A DNA stretch of 64,000 bases from Homalodisca vitripennis (lineage: Eukaryota > Arthropoda > Insecta > Hemiptera > Cicadellidae), in assembly GCF_021130785.1 (NCBI RefSeq), contig NW_025776245.1:62001-126000 (forward strand). Direction: 5' to 3'. The position numbers and the translations under genes were made by a program. The notes under the pieces are model-generated. The model saw only the letters and a list, made by a program, of their open reading frames with translations, did not search any database and was not told the origin of the DNA. Each line of letters starts with the position of its first letter. Within the stretch, counting starts at the first letter, position 1. Of the stretch, positions 28,804-43,037 are shown piece after piece.

Positions 28804-31800
28804 TCAGAACCCTCCTGGACAGTACTCTTGCTCATCGTTATCCTCCAATTTCCACTTCAACAGCCTTCTCCTAACTCTCTTCTTCTTGTTACCTTCTTCA
28901 GCCTCTTTATTAGCCTTCATAATCCGTACACGGTCAATAGATTTCAAAGTTTGATTTGTGCTCATGCCAGGTTTAATTCCAATCCTTTCCAAAACATTTG
29001 CTTTGGCGATTGATCCCTCATTAAAAGCAACAACTGCATCTGAGACTCCTAGCCTAAGTGTTTGTAGACCTACAAATCCAGTTTTTTTTTTATTCTTTGC
29101 CATATACAGCAATTGAAGCTCTCATTAGGATTTTGAGTCTTACCGTGAAGACAGCGTTTCAAGAATTCACCTTTAGTCAGGTCTTTGTAAATAGGCTTTA
29201 TGGCCAACATAATAGCCTCTGGTAAAGAATTCCTATGTTTGTAAGTAGTTTTTAATTCCTGGGCTTTATTATAACCATACCAGGAGTCCTTTCCTTGTGG
29301 ACAGAGTGATTGTTGTGGTTTATCATCCGTCGATAACGTATGAAAATAGCTAGTCCAAATTGCCCTTCGCATATCGTCTACACTGGTAGCATTATTACGA
29401 ATGGCTAAGCCATAATATCACTGCAAGTTGTCAATTTTGTCATCAGTCAACCTGCCTTTGCCCCCTAGACTTTTTCCATCACTCAGTTTTTCCTTTTTAT
29501 CTTCTTTAGCTTTCGAAGCCGTTTGCCGAGCCTTTTTTGAACATGCCCGACACATTCCAGCTTTTCAATATCTACATCTTTGCCATAAGGTTGACTTTCT
29601 AAAACTGCCTCAAAACCTTTGGAGTCACCATCTCCAAGGTATTTTGTATATTTTACTCCCAATTTGTTATATGAGCGTTGAAACCGTTACATCGCCGCTC
29701 GCACACCCACAGCAAACATCAGGGAAGCGCGCGCCCATGGCGGCGAACGGGATGCCGGATCAAAACTAACTAGGTAAAATAAGAACACCGTGGTCAGTAT
29801 ACTCAGGTTCATTCACTAAGACAAAACATAGGCCTATCCAGTCAATAGAAATATATATGTATATATACTATAAATAAAAAAAATTAAAAAAAATAAAAAG
29901 TGCCTGCAGTAGTAGATACCTCAAACAATCCTTGTCAGGTGCACCTGCATACAAAAATTAGAAACGCCATAATTTGAAACAAGAAATGCCAATTTCACCC
30001 GGTATCCTTCGGCTAAGGGCGGGCTCCTAATGAAATCCAAGAAATAACTAAATATATCTAAAACTAACTTAAAAATAAATAACAAAATATAAACTATATA
30101 AATGGCAACAATAACAATAACAAATAAATAAAGAATATAAGCAGGGGAAGGGCATTCTGCACTTAAAATAAAATTCCCAACTCAAAACAACAACCCCAAA
30201 GAAAGTTAGTATGAAAATCCCCTCTGTCACAGAACAAAAATTTAAGCGTTTTACTCTTGGTAAAAAAAAAATTAAATTATTAGAAAAAAAACTGATGGCC
30301 ATAAGTAGCAGCCTATTAACAGGAATCTAAATTTAAAATTTGATGGCAGAAGGCCTTAAATTAACCAAGTAGGCTATAAGGGGGAGTTATGGGCTAAAAG
30401 ACCCGAAGAACGTTACATCTCTCAGAAAGGCTTAAAAATTTAGTAAAATGAACCTTCAGCAGTCTCTCTGGGTTTGTTTACAAAAACTACATAACAAGTG
30501 ACACATAACAAACAATATTGGCTGCAGAATAAAAATGAACTGTAACATATAGCCTAGGACTGGTCCTCACTGAGAGACAGAAAATTAATTTAAGCCGAAT
30601 AGAAAGGGTGAAAACTAATAAAAGTGTAAGAGAAATAATTTGAAAGCCAATTTAAAAATTAGTTAACAGCCAGAAGTACTAAAATTTAATAAAAGGCAAA
30701 ACTATAATTTGGAAAACCATGTGCTCTTAACCTTCACAGTTTGAAAAATAAAAATAATCACTAAAATTTAAAAGAAAGCAAAAATTACTCATCAGTGAGG
30801 GGCCGTAAACTTAGCCGCACATGTCAGAAGGAGAACAGCTCAGCAAAACTAACAAACACTTAATTAAACTAAATATTAAACTGGAGCTACTCCTAACTTG
30901 TACACCACGGCTCGGAGTCTCTACCACTCTACCGGAAAGGCCAGACGCCTTCAAAAGGTCAGTGGGCTCTGCAGCCAATAAACCACACACACATACACTA
31001 TATAAAACACACATGAGCCGGGGAGATATAGGTATTGAACCGGCTCAGCGTGCACAAAGGTTTTTTGCACCCACCACCTCCATTCCACCACTAGCTCCTT
31101 GATAGTTTGCATTACATTTGATTTTATGTGAGTTAATCTTCTCCGGGTTGTTTAAATTTGCGTTATTTACACAGCCTAAACAAAATTTTGTCAAACAGTC
31201 ATAATCTAGCACTTTACCTGCATCAAATGATGTAACTGTGACAACACCATCCAAAGAGGTATGGCCGCGCTTCTGCCACGTGCCACGAAACGCAGCTGCG
31301 ATTTCAACTTTATCACCATTTTCTTTTATAGCCTCAAGCGCTTTATTACGCATGGATGCCTCACTTACTTCTACAGTTCCATTCATTATTCTTTTTGTAT
31401 AGGTCAGTACTTTTGTATTTGGGGGTGCAAGATTCATAATTGCTTTGAACATTTTACCTGCAGATATACCACAACCAATCGATCGAAGGCTATAAATGAA
31501 CCTTGTATTAATTTCGGAAAGATTTCGTATAAAGTCAGAGGTCAATCCAGTATGAAATTCTTTACAGACTGTACATTTAATTATAATTTTGTGAACAAGA
31601 CCATTTTTTAACCTTTATCCACCTCCGTAGTAACACAATTTTCATTGTTACAGAACTTGCATTTTATAAAAGATTTTACTATTCCAGCCAAGAGTTCTAG
31701 ATTGATAATAATGTTTACATTACTTTCCTCATATTGTAAATTATAGGGCAATTTTGACTGAGATAGCTTTTTAGAAGTAGAAGACTGTTTAGGTTTAGGC

Positions 31801-31961
31801 CTACTAGTACTAGGGGTAGATTCATTATTTGTAGAACTAGGCCTAGGTAGGCTGGCTGCAACAGTTTGATTTGTAGGTTCAATTTCTGATGTAGGCCTAA
31901 CCTTAGCATACCTGTTGCCAAAGGATTTGTGAGACTTGTTGAACTTCTTTATTCTGGGCAT
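28804..31961 (-). pseudogene. Kolobok-type transposase split by solo LTR (unit 2)
   Basis: N-terminal half 31961-31048 and C-terminal half 29678-28804. At the LTR the reading frame passes from ...NLCAR to SYNKLGVKYTKYLGDGDSK once one gcgt is removed, proving a simple insertion. Breaks shared with the other units: frameshift near 31600, TGA at 29420-29418, and a coding-strand A tract (10 A here and in unit 3, 9 in units 1, 4 and 5) that shifts frame before TGFVGLQTLRLG. Confidence 0.88.
29679..31047 (-). repeat. Gypsy solo LTR (unit 2)
   Basis: 1,369 bp, TG...CA, flanked by gcgt at 29675-29678 and 31048-31051, at the same site as the provirus in unit 1. It resembles the left LTR of unit 1 in its left part and the right LTR in its right part. 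Confidence 0.93.
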
Positions 31962-32739
31962 TATTATAAGATATGATCTAAACAGTTTGTACTAACACAT
32001 TCCAAGAAACTTCTAAAACACCAAAAATCTGAAAAATCACGATTTGTATTTGTTTACTCACTGAACTAAAGTTAAAGAAAATAAACAAAACAAAATCAAC
32101 ACAACTGACAGCTGACTGTTGACTTCAAGCACAGTCAATGAGTAGAACCAGTGACTATTGCCAACACAACAAAAATGAAAGTCTTATGAATCATGAAAAC
32201 ATGTATATGGAAGAAACCTCCGCGCTATTCACTTTCCACAATGACATAACTCTCGATTTTATTTTTTTATACCCATTAATATAATAGATAGATATAATAA
32301 ACTATATATTTTCTTAATCAGGAAACATGAAGAATTTTTAGGTGCAATAAAAATAAAATCGATTTTTTTAAGATATAAGTGGCAGTCTCCCCTTAACGTA
32401 TAACCCGCCAGGAGGCGCACAGATTCTATAACGTGAGAGGGCGCACACGGAGTATTCCTCCAGGTTTAGTAAAAGCGCTATTTTCATTGTATAAACAGTA
32501 TATATTGAAGTAAATACTAACCAAATAACACTTCTATGTGATTAAATAACATTAGAAAGATTCATAAATTGTATAATTGTATGTTATATAATATAAAATA
32601 TAAAAATAGGTACCGTAAACCGGGGTTACTTGACCCCAAAATATTGACTTTTTCTAAGTTACTACAGTTATAGAAGACTTTAAAATGTTATACGTGCTGA
32701 TAACCGTTTCTACACTATACTAGAGATACTTACCTTCTA

Positions 32740-34060
32740 CTGGGTGGCGCAAAAAGGATGGTCGGATTTTAAATAAATAACTCCATCAGTTTTACAAATT
32801 AATTTTATTCAATTACGTAACTAAATGCTCCCAGGCACCCAATTACAAGAAATAACCTCCAAAATTCATGTACGGAAAATAACTTCCGGAAGATGGTGTC
32901 CTTCCTCGGTGTTGCATTCCACAAGTCTTTCCTTGAAATTTTCACATCACTGTCACTACAGTTTCTTCTGGAATTGCCATAATTTCCGCACTGATTGCCT
33001 CCTTCAGATCAATTAAGTTTCGGGGCTTGTTTATGTAGACTTTTGACTTTAGGTATCCCCAAAGAAAAAATCACAGGCTGAGAGGTCAGGTGATCTAGCG
33101 GGCCAGTGGACATCTCCAAAACGCTTGATGATGTGGTAGGGGAACATCCGCGTTAAGACACACATGGAGTCATTGGCTGTGTGGGCCGTGGCCCCGTCCT
33201 GTTGAAACCAAATTCGATCTCGATTTACACGTAACTCTCCCAGTTTCGGCCCCAAAAAGCTACGTAGCATGTTAACGTAACGTTCCTAGCGTTGTTATCC
33301 TCAAAAAAATAAGGACCAACAATCCCCAATTTTGACATTCCACACCAGACTGTTACTTTAGCACTATGAAGAGGCTTTTGGTGCAATTCTCTGGGATTAG
33401 TTGCTGCCCAATACCTATAGTTTTGTTTGTTGACATAGCCGTCTAAATGGAAATGGGCTTCATCTGACATTAAATGCACAACATCATTATTAGAGTACAA
33501 AATTTCCAATATTGTTTCACAAAATCGTCTTCGGTGCTCAAAATCACGATCATAGAGCTTTTGCGTGATCATAATTTTGTATGGGTGAAACTGTAACGCA
33601 CGGCTTAAAATGCGCTGCAACGAACGACGGCTGAGGCCTAAAGTTTAAGCACGACGCCTGGTGGAATGACGCGGACTGTGAAACACTGACGCTCTAACAT
33701 TCTCAATATGTTCTGTGGAGTAACTGCCGTACGTAGACGCCCAGTAGATTTACCACTCATGACAGACCCTGTTGTCCGGAATGCAGTCACCCAACGTGAT
33801 ATGGATCTGCGATCTGGAATGGGTTTCACCACGCGCTACACCAAAACGTTGTCGAAACGATCGTTGCACAGTAATAAAAGATTCATTATTTCTGAAAAAC
33901 TGTTCCACAGCAAAAACACGATGATCGACCGTCCACTGCGCCATCTCGTGGCAAACTGGGTGTAATGGCTGACTTGCAGACGGCCGGCAGTGGTCCCCCC
34001 TCCTCACCTTCCACTGGTACTACGCAGTTCAAATCCGACCATCCTTTCTGCGCCACCCAG
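32740..34060 (-). mobile_element. DD41D mariner with broken transposase (unit 2)
   Basis: 1,321 bp with the same inverted repeats and TA flanks as in unit 1. Transposase remnant 33944-32806 on the minus strand; a private extra T near 33824 (gggtttcacc) adds another frame break. Confidence 0.9.
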
Positions 34061-34892
34061 TACTTTTTATAAGTTTTATATTTTCATTATCATTTTAAGT
34101 ATTTTGTTTAGTATTTTGAAAATTGGGTTCAAGTAACCCCCGGCTGGGTTGGTAAAAAATAATTATATTATGATTTTATTTTCATTTTGGTCTATCAATC
34201 ATGTCTATTTAACATGATTGAACAATTAATATTTAGACGCTCTAGCTCTCTTTGAACTTCAACCATGCCACTTCTAACGCTGGCTCACTAACTTTGAAAA
34301 ACACCTCGATTTGAAACTGGTATTACCGAAGTAGGATCAATTTTGTTAAGGATTTCATTTTTTGTATAAAACATTTCATCAGGATTGTCATGAAAGTATC
34401 ATAAACTCTGTTAATTTTGCATTGTTAAAAGGTTGAAGGTTTTTTTATTTGGAAGCTTAACAATCTAAAATAAATAAAATTGCATTTTAATTTTTTGTAT
34501 GTTGAAACAGTTCTGAAATAGAAATTGAAAAGTGTTGTTACGGGTGTTACAGAAAATGTTACGGCTGTTACTTTGTCTTTTTTGTTTTCAAACTTACTAC
34601 ACTTATTACATTTTACGAACAATTAAATTAATTTTATGATGTTTACATAGATAATACATTGTTGTTAATGTGTTTTAAGGCACTTAAATGTAAAAAAAAC
34701 CACTGAACTTCTTATTAACCATTTAATTTGGTTCTATTAAATTCAAAGAAAACCTTAATCAAACCTTAAGGTATTACACAGGGTACATAAGCTTTGTAAG
34801 TTTGTGTACATTAAAGTTATAGAATCGACACATTTTAAAGTCTTATTTTTCATGTCTATTTAACATGATTGAACAATTAATATTTAGACGCT

Positions 34893-35715
34893 CTAGCTCT
34901 CTTTGAAATTCAACCATGCCACTTCTAACGCTGGCTCACTAACTTTGAAAACACCTCGATTTGAAACTGGTATTACCGAAGTAGGATCAATTTTGTTAAG
35001 GATTTCATTTTTTTGTATAAAACATTTCATCAGGAAAATCAGGCCACTTCCAGTTAGCTCCAGATTTTGTCATACATTGCACTTTATATAGATAGTTGTT
35101 TTCTTCTGTTTTAACCTCCGTCACCTATCCTGGAAAATGTTCACCCTCAAACAACACAACAAAAACAACAAAATCTTTTTCTTGAAAATCAGCTGCATCA
35201 ACATCGGAAAAGTCCTGTAAAATTCCAACGACCGCGTTGTTTCTTTCTTCATCAGAAGAGTCCGATTCTGAATAAATTTCCCTGTACGACAAGCGCCTCT
35301 TGACTTGAGCCGTACGAATTTCTCCCTCACATTCAATGACACAAACTTGTTCGTCAAAGACGTAAATGTTTTAGCAATTAACAAGTCTGTGCAATTGTAA
35401 GGTCTAAAGTGATGACAGGACTGAATCCCAAGTATAGGTTTAAACTTTCTCCCACCTTTTGTCCAACATATTCTCATTTTTACTTATATAATCTTTACTT
35501 ACATATAAAGATTTTATCTTAGTCTGGAAACTCTTGAGCGTTACCAATATTGACTGTCCTGGATTTTTCAGCAGTCCAGACATTCCTTTTTACAGTGCCT
35601 CCTATTCCATCCACTGCTCCTTTTCCGTGAGAGCTTGCAAAAAAGTTCCATTCAACATCTAAGTTGAAATCAGCTTGAAAGAAGCACAGGTTAGACAGTG
35701 TATACCTGCTCTTAT
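34893..35715 (-). pseudogene. SHGKG/VDGIGG gene remnant (unit 3)
   Basis: As in unit 2. An extra T near 35012 shifts the last module, and an extra A near 35443 changes the WEKVKPILG segment. Confidence 0.6.
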
Positions 35716-36127
35716 GGGGAGGAGAGACTGGCACCTACCTGTCGCAATGCTATTTAAATGGAGCGTTTCGTGTTAGGTTAGGTACATTGTTCTCAAAAAC
35801 TATTTGAGTAAATATCACCAAATTCTCACCAAGTCATCTAGATGGGTTAAGAGTCATAAACCACTAATAAAATTATTATAAAAAGAAAAAAATAATTTTT
35901 AAAAACCAATTTTTTCACAATTTAAAAAAAATATAAATAAATTTTTTTTAAATTATAAACAATATATTTATACATTTTTTTAGTGCTTTGTGTAGCCCTA
36001 CATGTAGATAATAATCACTGAAAATTTCAAGTCTTTATCTAGATTATTTTAGGATATAATGGTACCTAAGCGCAAATAACTAAACTGTCGGAAAACACAA
36101 TATAAAGAAAACTAACCTTTGATGGTA

Positions 36128-39100
36128 TCAGAACCCTCCTGGACAGTACTCTTGCTCATCGTTATCCTCCAATTTCCACTTCAACAGCCTTCTCCTAACT
36201 CTCTTCTTCTTGTTACCTTCTTCAGCCTCTTTATTAGCCTTCATAATCCGTACACGGTCAATAGATTTCAAAGTTTGATTTGTGCTCATGCCAGGTTTAA
36301 TTCCAATCCTTTCCAAAACATTTGCTTTGGCGATTGATCCCTCATTAAAAGCAACAACTGCATCTGAGACTCCTAGCCTAAGTGTTTGTAGACCTACAAA
36401 TCCAGTTTTTTTTTTATTCTTTGCCATATACAGCAATTGAAGCTCTCATTAGGATTTTGAGTCTTACCGTGAAGACAGCGTTTCAAGAATTCACCTTTAG
36501 TCAGGTCTTTGTAAATAGGCTTTATGGCCAACATAATAGCCTCTGGTAAAGAATTCCTATGTTTGTAAGTAGTTTTTAATTCCTGGGCTTTATTATAACC
36601 ATACCAGGAGTCCTTTCCTTGTGGACAGAGTGATTGTTGTGGTTTATCATCCGTCGATAACGTATGAAAATAGCTAGTCCAAATTGCCCTTCGCATATCG
36701 TCTACACTGGTAGCATTATTACGAATGGCTAAGCCATAATATCACTGCAAGTTGTCAATTTTGTCATCAGTCAACCTGCCTTTGCCCCCTAGACTTTTTC
36801 CATCACTCAGTTTTTCCTTTTTATCTTCTTTAGCTTTCGAAGCCGTTTGCCGAGCCTTTTTTGAACATGCCCGACACATTCCAGCTTTTCAATATCTACA
36901 TCTTTGCCATAAGGTTGACTTTCTAAAACTGCCTCAAAACCTTTGGAGTCACCATCTCCAAGGTATTTTGTATATTTTACTCCCAATTTGTTATATGAGC
37001 GTTGAAACCGTTACATCGCCGCTCGCACACCCACAGCAAACATCAGGGAAGCGCGCGCCCATGGCGGCGAACGGGATGCCGGATCAAAACTAACTAGGTA
37101 AAATAAGAACACCGTGGTCAGTATACTCAGGTTCATTCACTAAGACAAAACATAGGCCTATCCAGTCAATAGAAATATATATGTATATATACTATAAATA
37201 AAAAAAATTAAAAAAAATAAAAAGTGCCTGCAGTAGTAGATACCTCAAACAATCCTTGTCAGGTGCACCTGCATACAAAAATTAGAAACGCCATAATTTG
37301 AAACAAGAAATGCCAATTTCACCCGGTATCCTTCGGCTAAGGGCGGGCTCCTAATGAAATCCAAGAAATAACTAAATATATCTAAAACTAACTTAAAAAT
37401 AAATAACAAAATATAAACTATATAAATGGCAACAATAACAATAACAAATAAATAAAGAATATAAGCAGGGGAAGGGCATTCTGCACTTAAAATAAAATTC
37501 CCAACTCAAAACAACAACCCCAAAGAAAGTTAGTATGAAAATCCCCTCTGTCACAGAACAAAAAATTTAAGCGTTTTACTCTTGGTAAAAAAAAAATTAA
37601 ATTATTAGAAAAAAAACTGATGGCCATAAGTAGCAGCCTATTAACAGGAATCTAAATTTAAAATTTGATGGCAGAAGGCCTTAAATTAACCAAGTAGGCT
37701 ATAAGGGGGAGTTATGGGCTAAAAGACCCGAAGAACGTTACATCTCTCAGAAAGGCTTAAAAATTTAGTAAAATGAACCTTCAGCAGTCTCTCTGGGTTT
37801 GTTTACAAAAACTACATAACAAGTGACACATAACAAACAATATTGGCTGCAGAATAAAAATGAACTGTAACATATAGCCTAGGACTGGTCCTCACTGAGA
37901 GACAGAAAATTAATTTAAGCCGAATAGAAAGGGTGAAAACTAATAAAAGTGTAAGAGAAATAATTTGAAAGCCAATTTAAAAATTAGTTAACAGCCAGAA
38001 GTACTAAAATTTAATAAAAGGCAAAACTATAATTTGGAAAACCATGTGCTCTTAACCTTCACAGTTTGAAAAATAAAAATAATCACTAAAATTTAAAAGA
38101 AAGCAAAAATTACTCATCAGTGAGGGGCCGTAAACTTAGCCGCACATGTCAGAAGGAGAACAGCTCAGCAAAACTAACAAACACTTAATTAAACTAAATA
38201 TTAAACTGGAGCTACTCCTAACTTGTACACCACGGCTCGGAGTCTCTACCACTCTACCGGAAAGGCCAGACGCCTTCAAAAGGTCAGTGGGCTCTGCAGC
38301 CAATAAACCACACACACATACACTATATAAAACACACATGAGCCGGGGAGATATAGGTATTGAACCGGCTCAGCGTGCACAAAGGTTTTTTGCACCCACC
38401 ACCTCCATTCCACCACTAGCTCCTTGATAGTTTGCATTACATTTGATTTTATGTGAGTTAATCTTCTCCGGGTTGTTTAAATTTGCGTTATTTACACAGC
38501 CTAAACAAAATTTTGTCAAACAGTCATAATCTAGCACTTTACCTGCATCAAATGATGTAACTGTGACAACACCATCCAAAGAGGTATGGCCGCGCTTCTG
38601 CCACGTGCCACGAAACGCAGCTGCGATTTCAACTTTATCACCATTTTCTTTTATAGCCTCAAGCGCTTTATTACGCATGGATGCCTCACTTACTTCTACA
38701 GTTCCATTCATTATTCTTTTTGTATAGGTCAGTACTTTTGTATTTGGGGGTGCAAGATTCATAATTGCTTTGAACATTTTACCTGCAGATATACCACAAC
38801 CAATCGATCGAAGGCTATAAATGAACCTTGTATTAATTTCGGAAAGATTTCGTATAAAGTCAGAGGTCAATCCAGTATGAAATTCTTTACAGACTGTACA
38901 TTTAATTATAATTTTGTGAACAAGACCATTTTTTAACCTTTATCCACCTCCGTAGTAACACAATTTTCATTGTTACAGAACTTGCATTTTATAAAAGATT
39001 TTACTATTCCAGCCAAGAGTTCTAGATTGATAATAATGTTTACATTACTTTCCTCATATTGTAAATTATAGGGCAATTTTGACTGAGATAGCTTTTTAGA

Positions 39101-39286
39101 AGTAGAAGACTGTTTAGGTTTAGGCCTACTAGTACTAGGGGTAGATTCATTATTTGTAGAACTAGGCCTAGGTAGGCTGGCTGCAACAGTTTGATTTGTA
39201 GGTTCAATTTCTGATGTAGGCCTAACCTTAGCATACCTGTTGCCAAAGGATTTGTGAGACTTGTTGAACTTCTTTATTCTGGGCAT
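36128..39286 (-). pseudogene. Kolobok-type transposase split by solo LTR (unit 3)
   Basis: Halves 39286-38373 and 37002-36128 around the LTR. Shares every break with unit 2, including the 10-A tract. Confidence 0.86.
37003..38372 (-). repeat. Gypsy solo LTR (unit 3)
   Basis: 1,370 bp at the shared site with gcgt duplications; nearly identical to the unit 2 solo LTR. Confidence 0.93.
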
Positions 39287-40065
39287 TATTATAAGATATG
39301 ATCTAAACAGTTTGTACTAACACATTCCAAGAAACTTCTAAAACACCAAAAATCTGAAAAATCACGATTTGTATTTGTTTACTCACTGAACTAAAGTTAA
39401 AGAAAATAAACAAAACAAAATCAACACAACTGACAGCTGACTGTTGACTTCAAGCACAGTCAATGAGTAGAACCAGTGACTATTGCCAACACAACAAAAA
39501 ATGAAAGTCTTATGAATCATGAAAACATGTATATGGAAGAAACCTCCGCGCTATTCACTTTCCACAATGACATAACTCTCGATTTTATTTTTTATACCCA
39601 TTAATATAATAGATAGATATAATAAACTATATATTTTCTTAATCAGGAAACATGAAGAATTTTTAGGTGCAATAAAAATAAAATCGATTTTTTTAAGATA
39701 TAAGTGGCAGTCTCCCCTTAACGTATAACCCGCCAGGAGGCGCACAGATTCTATAACGTGAGAGGGCGCACACGGAGTATTCCTCCAGGTTTAGTAAAAG
39801 CGCTATTTTCATTGTATAAACAGTATATATTGAAGTAAATACTAACCAAATAACACTTCTATGTGATTAAATAACATTAGAAAGATTCATAAATTGTATA
39901 ATTGTATGTTATATAATATAAAATATAAAAATAGGTACCGTAAAACCGGGGTTACTTGACCCCAAAATATTGACTTTTTCTAAGTTACTACAGTTATAGA
40001 AGACTTTAAAATGTTATACGTGCTGATAACCGTTTCTACACTATACTAGAGATACTTACCTTCTA

Positions 40066-41385
40066 CTGGGTGGCGCAAAAAGGATGGTCGGATTTTAAAT
40101 AAATAACTCCATCAGTTTTACAAATTAATTTTATTCAATTACGTAACTAAATGCTCCCAGGCACCCAATTACAAGAAATAACCTCCAAAATTCATGTACG
40201 GAAAATAACTTCCGGAAGATGGTGTCCTTCCTCGGTGTTGCATTCCACAAGTCTTTCCTTGAAATTTTCACATCACTGTCACTACAGTTTCTTCTGGAAT
40301 TGCCATAATTTCCGCACTGATTGCCTCCTTCAGATCAATTAAGTTTCGGGGCTTGTTTATGTAGACTTTTGACTTTAGGTATCCCCAAAGAAAAAATCAC
40401 AGGCTGAGAGGTCAGGTGATCTAGCGGGCCAGTGGACATCTCCAAAACGCTTGATGATGTGGTAGGGGAACATCCGCGTTAAGACACACATGGAGTCATT
40501 GGCTGTGTGGGCCGTGGCCCCGTCCTGTTGAAACCAAATTCGATCTCGATTTACACGTAACTCTCCCAGTTTCGGCCCCAAAAAGCTACGTAGCATGTTA
40601 ACGTAACGTTCCTAGCGTTGTTATCCTCAAAAAAATAAGGACCAACAATCCCCAATTTTGACATTCCACACCAGACTGTTACTTTAGCACTATGAAGAGG
40701 CTTTTGGTGCAATTCTCTGGGATTAGTTGCTGCCCAATACCTATAGTTTTGTTTGTTGACATAGCCGTCTAAATGGAAATGGGCTTCATCTGACATTAAA
40801 TGCACAACATCATTATTAGAGTACAAAATTTCCAATATTGTTTCACAAAATCGTCTTCGGTGCTCAAAATCACGATCATAGAGCTTTTGCGTGATCATAA
40901 TTTTGTATGGGTGAAACTGTAACGCACGGCTTAAAATGCGCTGCAACGAACGACGGCTGAGGCCTAAAGTTTAAGCACGACGCCTGGTGGAATGACGCGG
41001 ACTGTGAAACACTGACGCTCTAACATTCTCAATATGTTCTGTGGAGTAACTGCCGTACGTAGACGCCCAGTAGATTTACCACTCATGACAGACCCTGTTG
41101 TCCGGAATGCAGTCACCCAACGTGATATGGATCTGCGATCTGGAATGGGTTCACCACGCGCTACACCAAAACGTTGTCGAAACGATCGTTGCACAGTAAT
41201 AAAAGATTCATTATTTCTGAAAAACTGTTCCACAGCAAAAACACGATGATCGACCGTCCACTGCGCCATCTCGTGGCAAACTGGGTGTAATGGCTGACTT
41301 GCAGACGGCCGGCAGTGGTCCCCCCTCCTCACCTTCCACTGGTACTACGCAGTTCAAATCCGACCATCCTTTCTGCGCCACCCAG
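40066..41385 (-). mobile_element. DD41D mariner with broken transposase (unit 3)
   Basis: 1,320 bp. The N-terminal frame from ATG 41269 is open through the helix-turn-helix region to VIPPGVVLKL, longer than in units 1 and 2; the catalytic part is frameshifted as elsewhere. Confidence 0.9.
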
Positions 41386-42216
41386 TACTTTTTATAAGTT
41401 TTATATTTTCATTATCATTTTAAGTATTTTGTTTAGTATTTTGAAAATTGGGTTCAAGTAACCCCCGGCTGGGTTGGTAAAAAATAATTATATTATGATT
41501 TTATTTTCATTTTGGTCTATCAATCATGTCTATTTAACATGATTGAACAATTAATATTTAGACGCTCTAGCTCTCTTTGAACTTCAACCATGCCACTTCT
41601 AACGCTGGCTCACTAACTTTGAAAACACCTCGATTTGAAACTGGTATTACCGAAGTAGGATCAATTTTGTTAAGGATTTCATTTTTTGTATAAAACATTT
41701 CATCAGGATTGTCATGAAAGTATCATAAAACTCTGTTAATTTTGCATTGTTAAAAGGTTGAAGGTTTTTTTATTTGGAAGCTTAACAATCTAAAATAAAT
41801 AAAATTGCATTTTAATTTTTTGTATGTTGAAACAGTTCTGAAATAGAAATTGAAAAGTGTTGTTACGGGTGTTACAGAAAATGTTACGGCTGTTACTTTG
41901 TCTTTTTTGTTTTCAAACTTACTACACTTATTACATTTTACGAACAATTAAATTAATTTTATGATGTTTACATAGATAATACATTGTTGTTAATGTGTTT
42001 TAAGGCACTTAAATGTAAAAAAACCACTGAACTTCTTATTAACCATTTAATTTGGTTCTATTAAATTCAAAGAAAACCTTAATCAAACCTTAAGGTATTA
42101 CACAGGGTACATAAGCTTTGTAAGTTTGTGTACATTAAAGTTATAGAATCGACACATTTTAAAGTCTTATTTTTCATGTCTATTTAACATGATTGAACAA
42201 TTAATATTTAGACGCT

Positions 42217-43037
42217 CTAGCTCTCTTTGAAATTCAACCATGCCACTTCTAACGCTGGCTCACTAACTTTGAAAACACCTCGATTTGAAACTGGTATTAC
42301 CGAAGTAGGATCAATTTTGTTAAGGATTTCATTTTTTGTATAAAACATTTCATCAGGAAAATCAGGCCACTTCCAGTTAGCTCCAGATTTTGTCATACAT
42401 TGCACTTTATATAGATAGTTGTTTTCTTCTGTTTTAACCTCCGTCACCTATCCTGGAAAATGTTCACCCTCAAACAACACAACAAAAACAACAAAATCTT
42501 TTTCTTGAAAATCAGCTGCATCAACATCGGAAAAGTCCTGTAAAATTCCAACGACCGCGTTGTTTCTTTCTTCATCAGAAGAGTCCGATTCTGAATAAAT
42601 TTCCCTGTACGACAAGCGCCTCTTGACTTGAGCCGTACGAATTTCTCCCTCACATTCAATGACACAAACTTGTTCGTCAAAGACGTAAATGTTTTAGCAA
42701 TTAACAAGTCTGTGCAATTGTAAGGTCTAAAGTGATGACAGGACTGAATCCCAAGTATAGGTTTAACTTTCTCCCACCTTTTGTCCAACATATTCTCATT
42801 TTTACTTATATAATCTTTACTTACATATAAAGATTTTATCTTAGTCTGGAAACTCTTGAGCGTTACCAATATTGACTGTCCTGGATTTTTCAGCAGTCCA
42901 GACATTCCTTTTTACAGTGCCTCCTATTCCATCCACTGCTCCTTTTCCGTGAGAGCTTGCAAAAAAGTTCCATTCAACATCTAAGTTGAAATCAGCTTGA
43001 AAGAAGCACAGGTTAGACAGTGTATACCTGCTCTTAT
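42217..43037 (-). pseudogene. SHGKG/VDGIGG gene remnant (unit 4)
   Basis: Same stops and frame breaks as unit 2; no private change of note. Confidence 0.62.

Larger units (their letters stand above)
28397..32392 (-). mobile_element. Kolobok-type DNA transposon, unit 2 copy
   Basis: About 4.0 kb between ggggagactggcac (28397) and the complementary terminus ending 32392, with ttat and ttaa outside. Subtracting the solo LTR leaves about 2.6 kb, a normal size for a one-gene element. Confidence 0.72.
26834..34150. repeat. Tandem array unit 2 (7,317 bp)
   Basis: Begins at ggtaaaaaaataatt directly after ccggctgggtt. It contains the SHGKG gene remnant, Kolobok-type element with solo LTR, and mariner, without private insertions. 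Most similar to unit 3: they share ggatataatgg (28729), aaaaattactc (30780), aaactataattt and ttttttaagatataag. Confidence 0.95.
35716..39717 (-). mobile_element. Kolobok-type DNA transposon, unit 3 copy
   Basis: As in unit 2, except that the left terminus reads ggggaggagagactggcac, a 5-bp duplication inside the inverted repeat that would probably impair mobilisation of this copy. Confidence 0.72.
34151..41475. repeat. Tandem array unit 3 (7,325 bp)
   Basis: Same content and order as unit 2 and its closest relative. Private changes are mostly one-base homopolymer gains plus a 5-bp ggaga gain at the Kolobok-type terminus (35716). Confidence 0.95.

Noticed and set aside
29428..29769. A 113-residue plus-strand ORF present in all units
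   Set aside because: It is the complement of the transposase C-terminal half and runs into the LTR; the minus-strand reading carries the family motifs.
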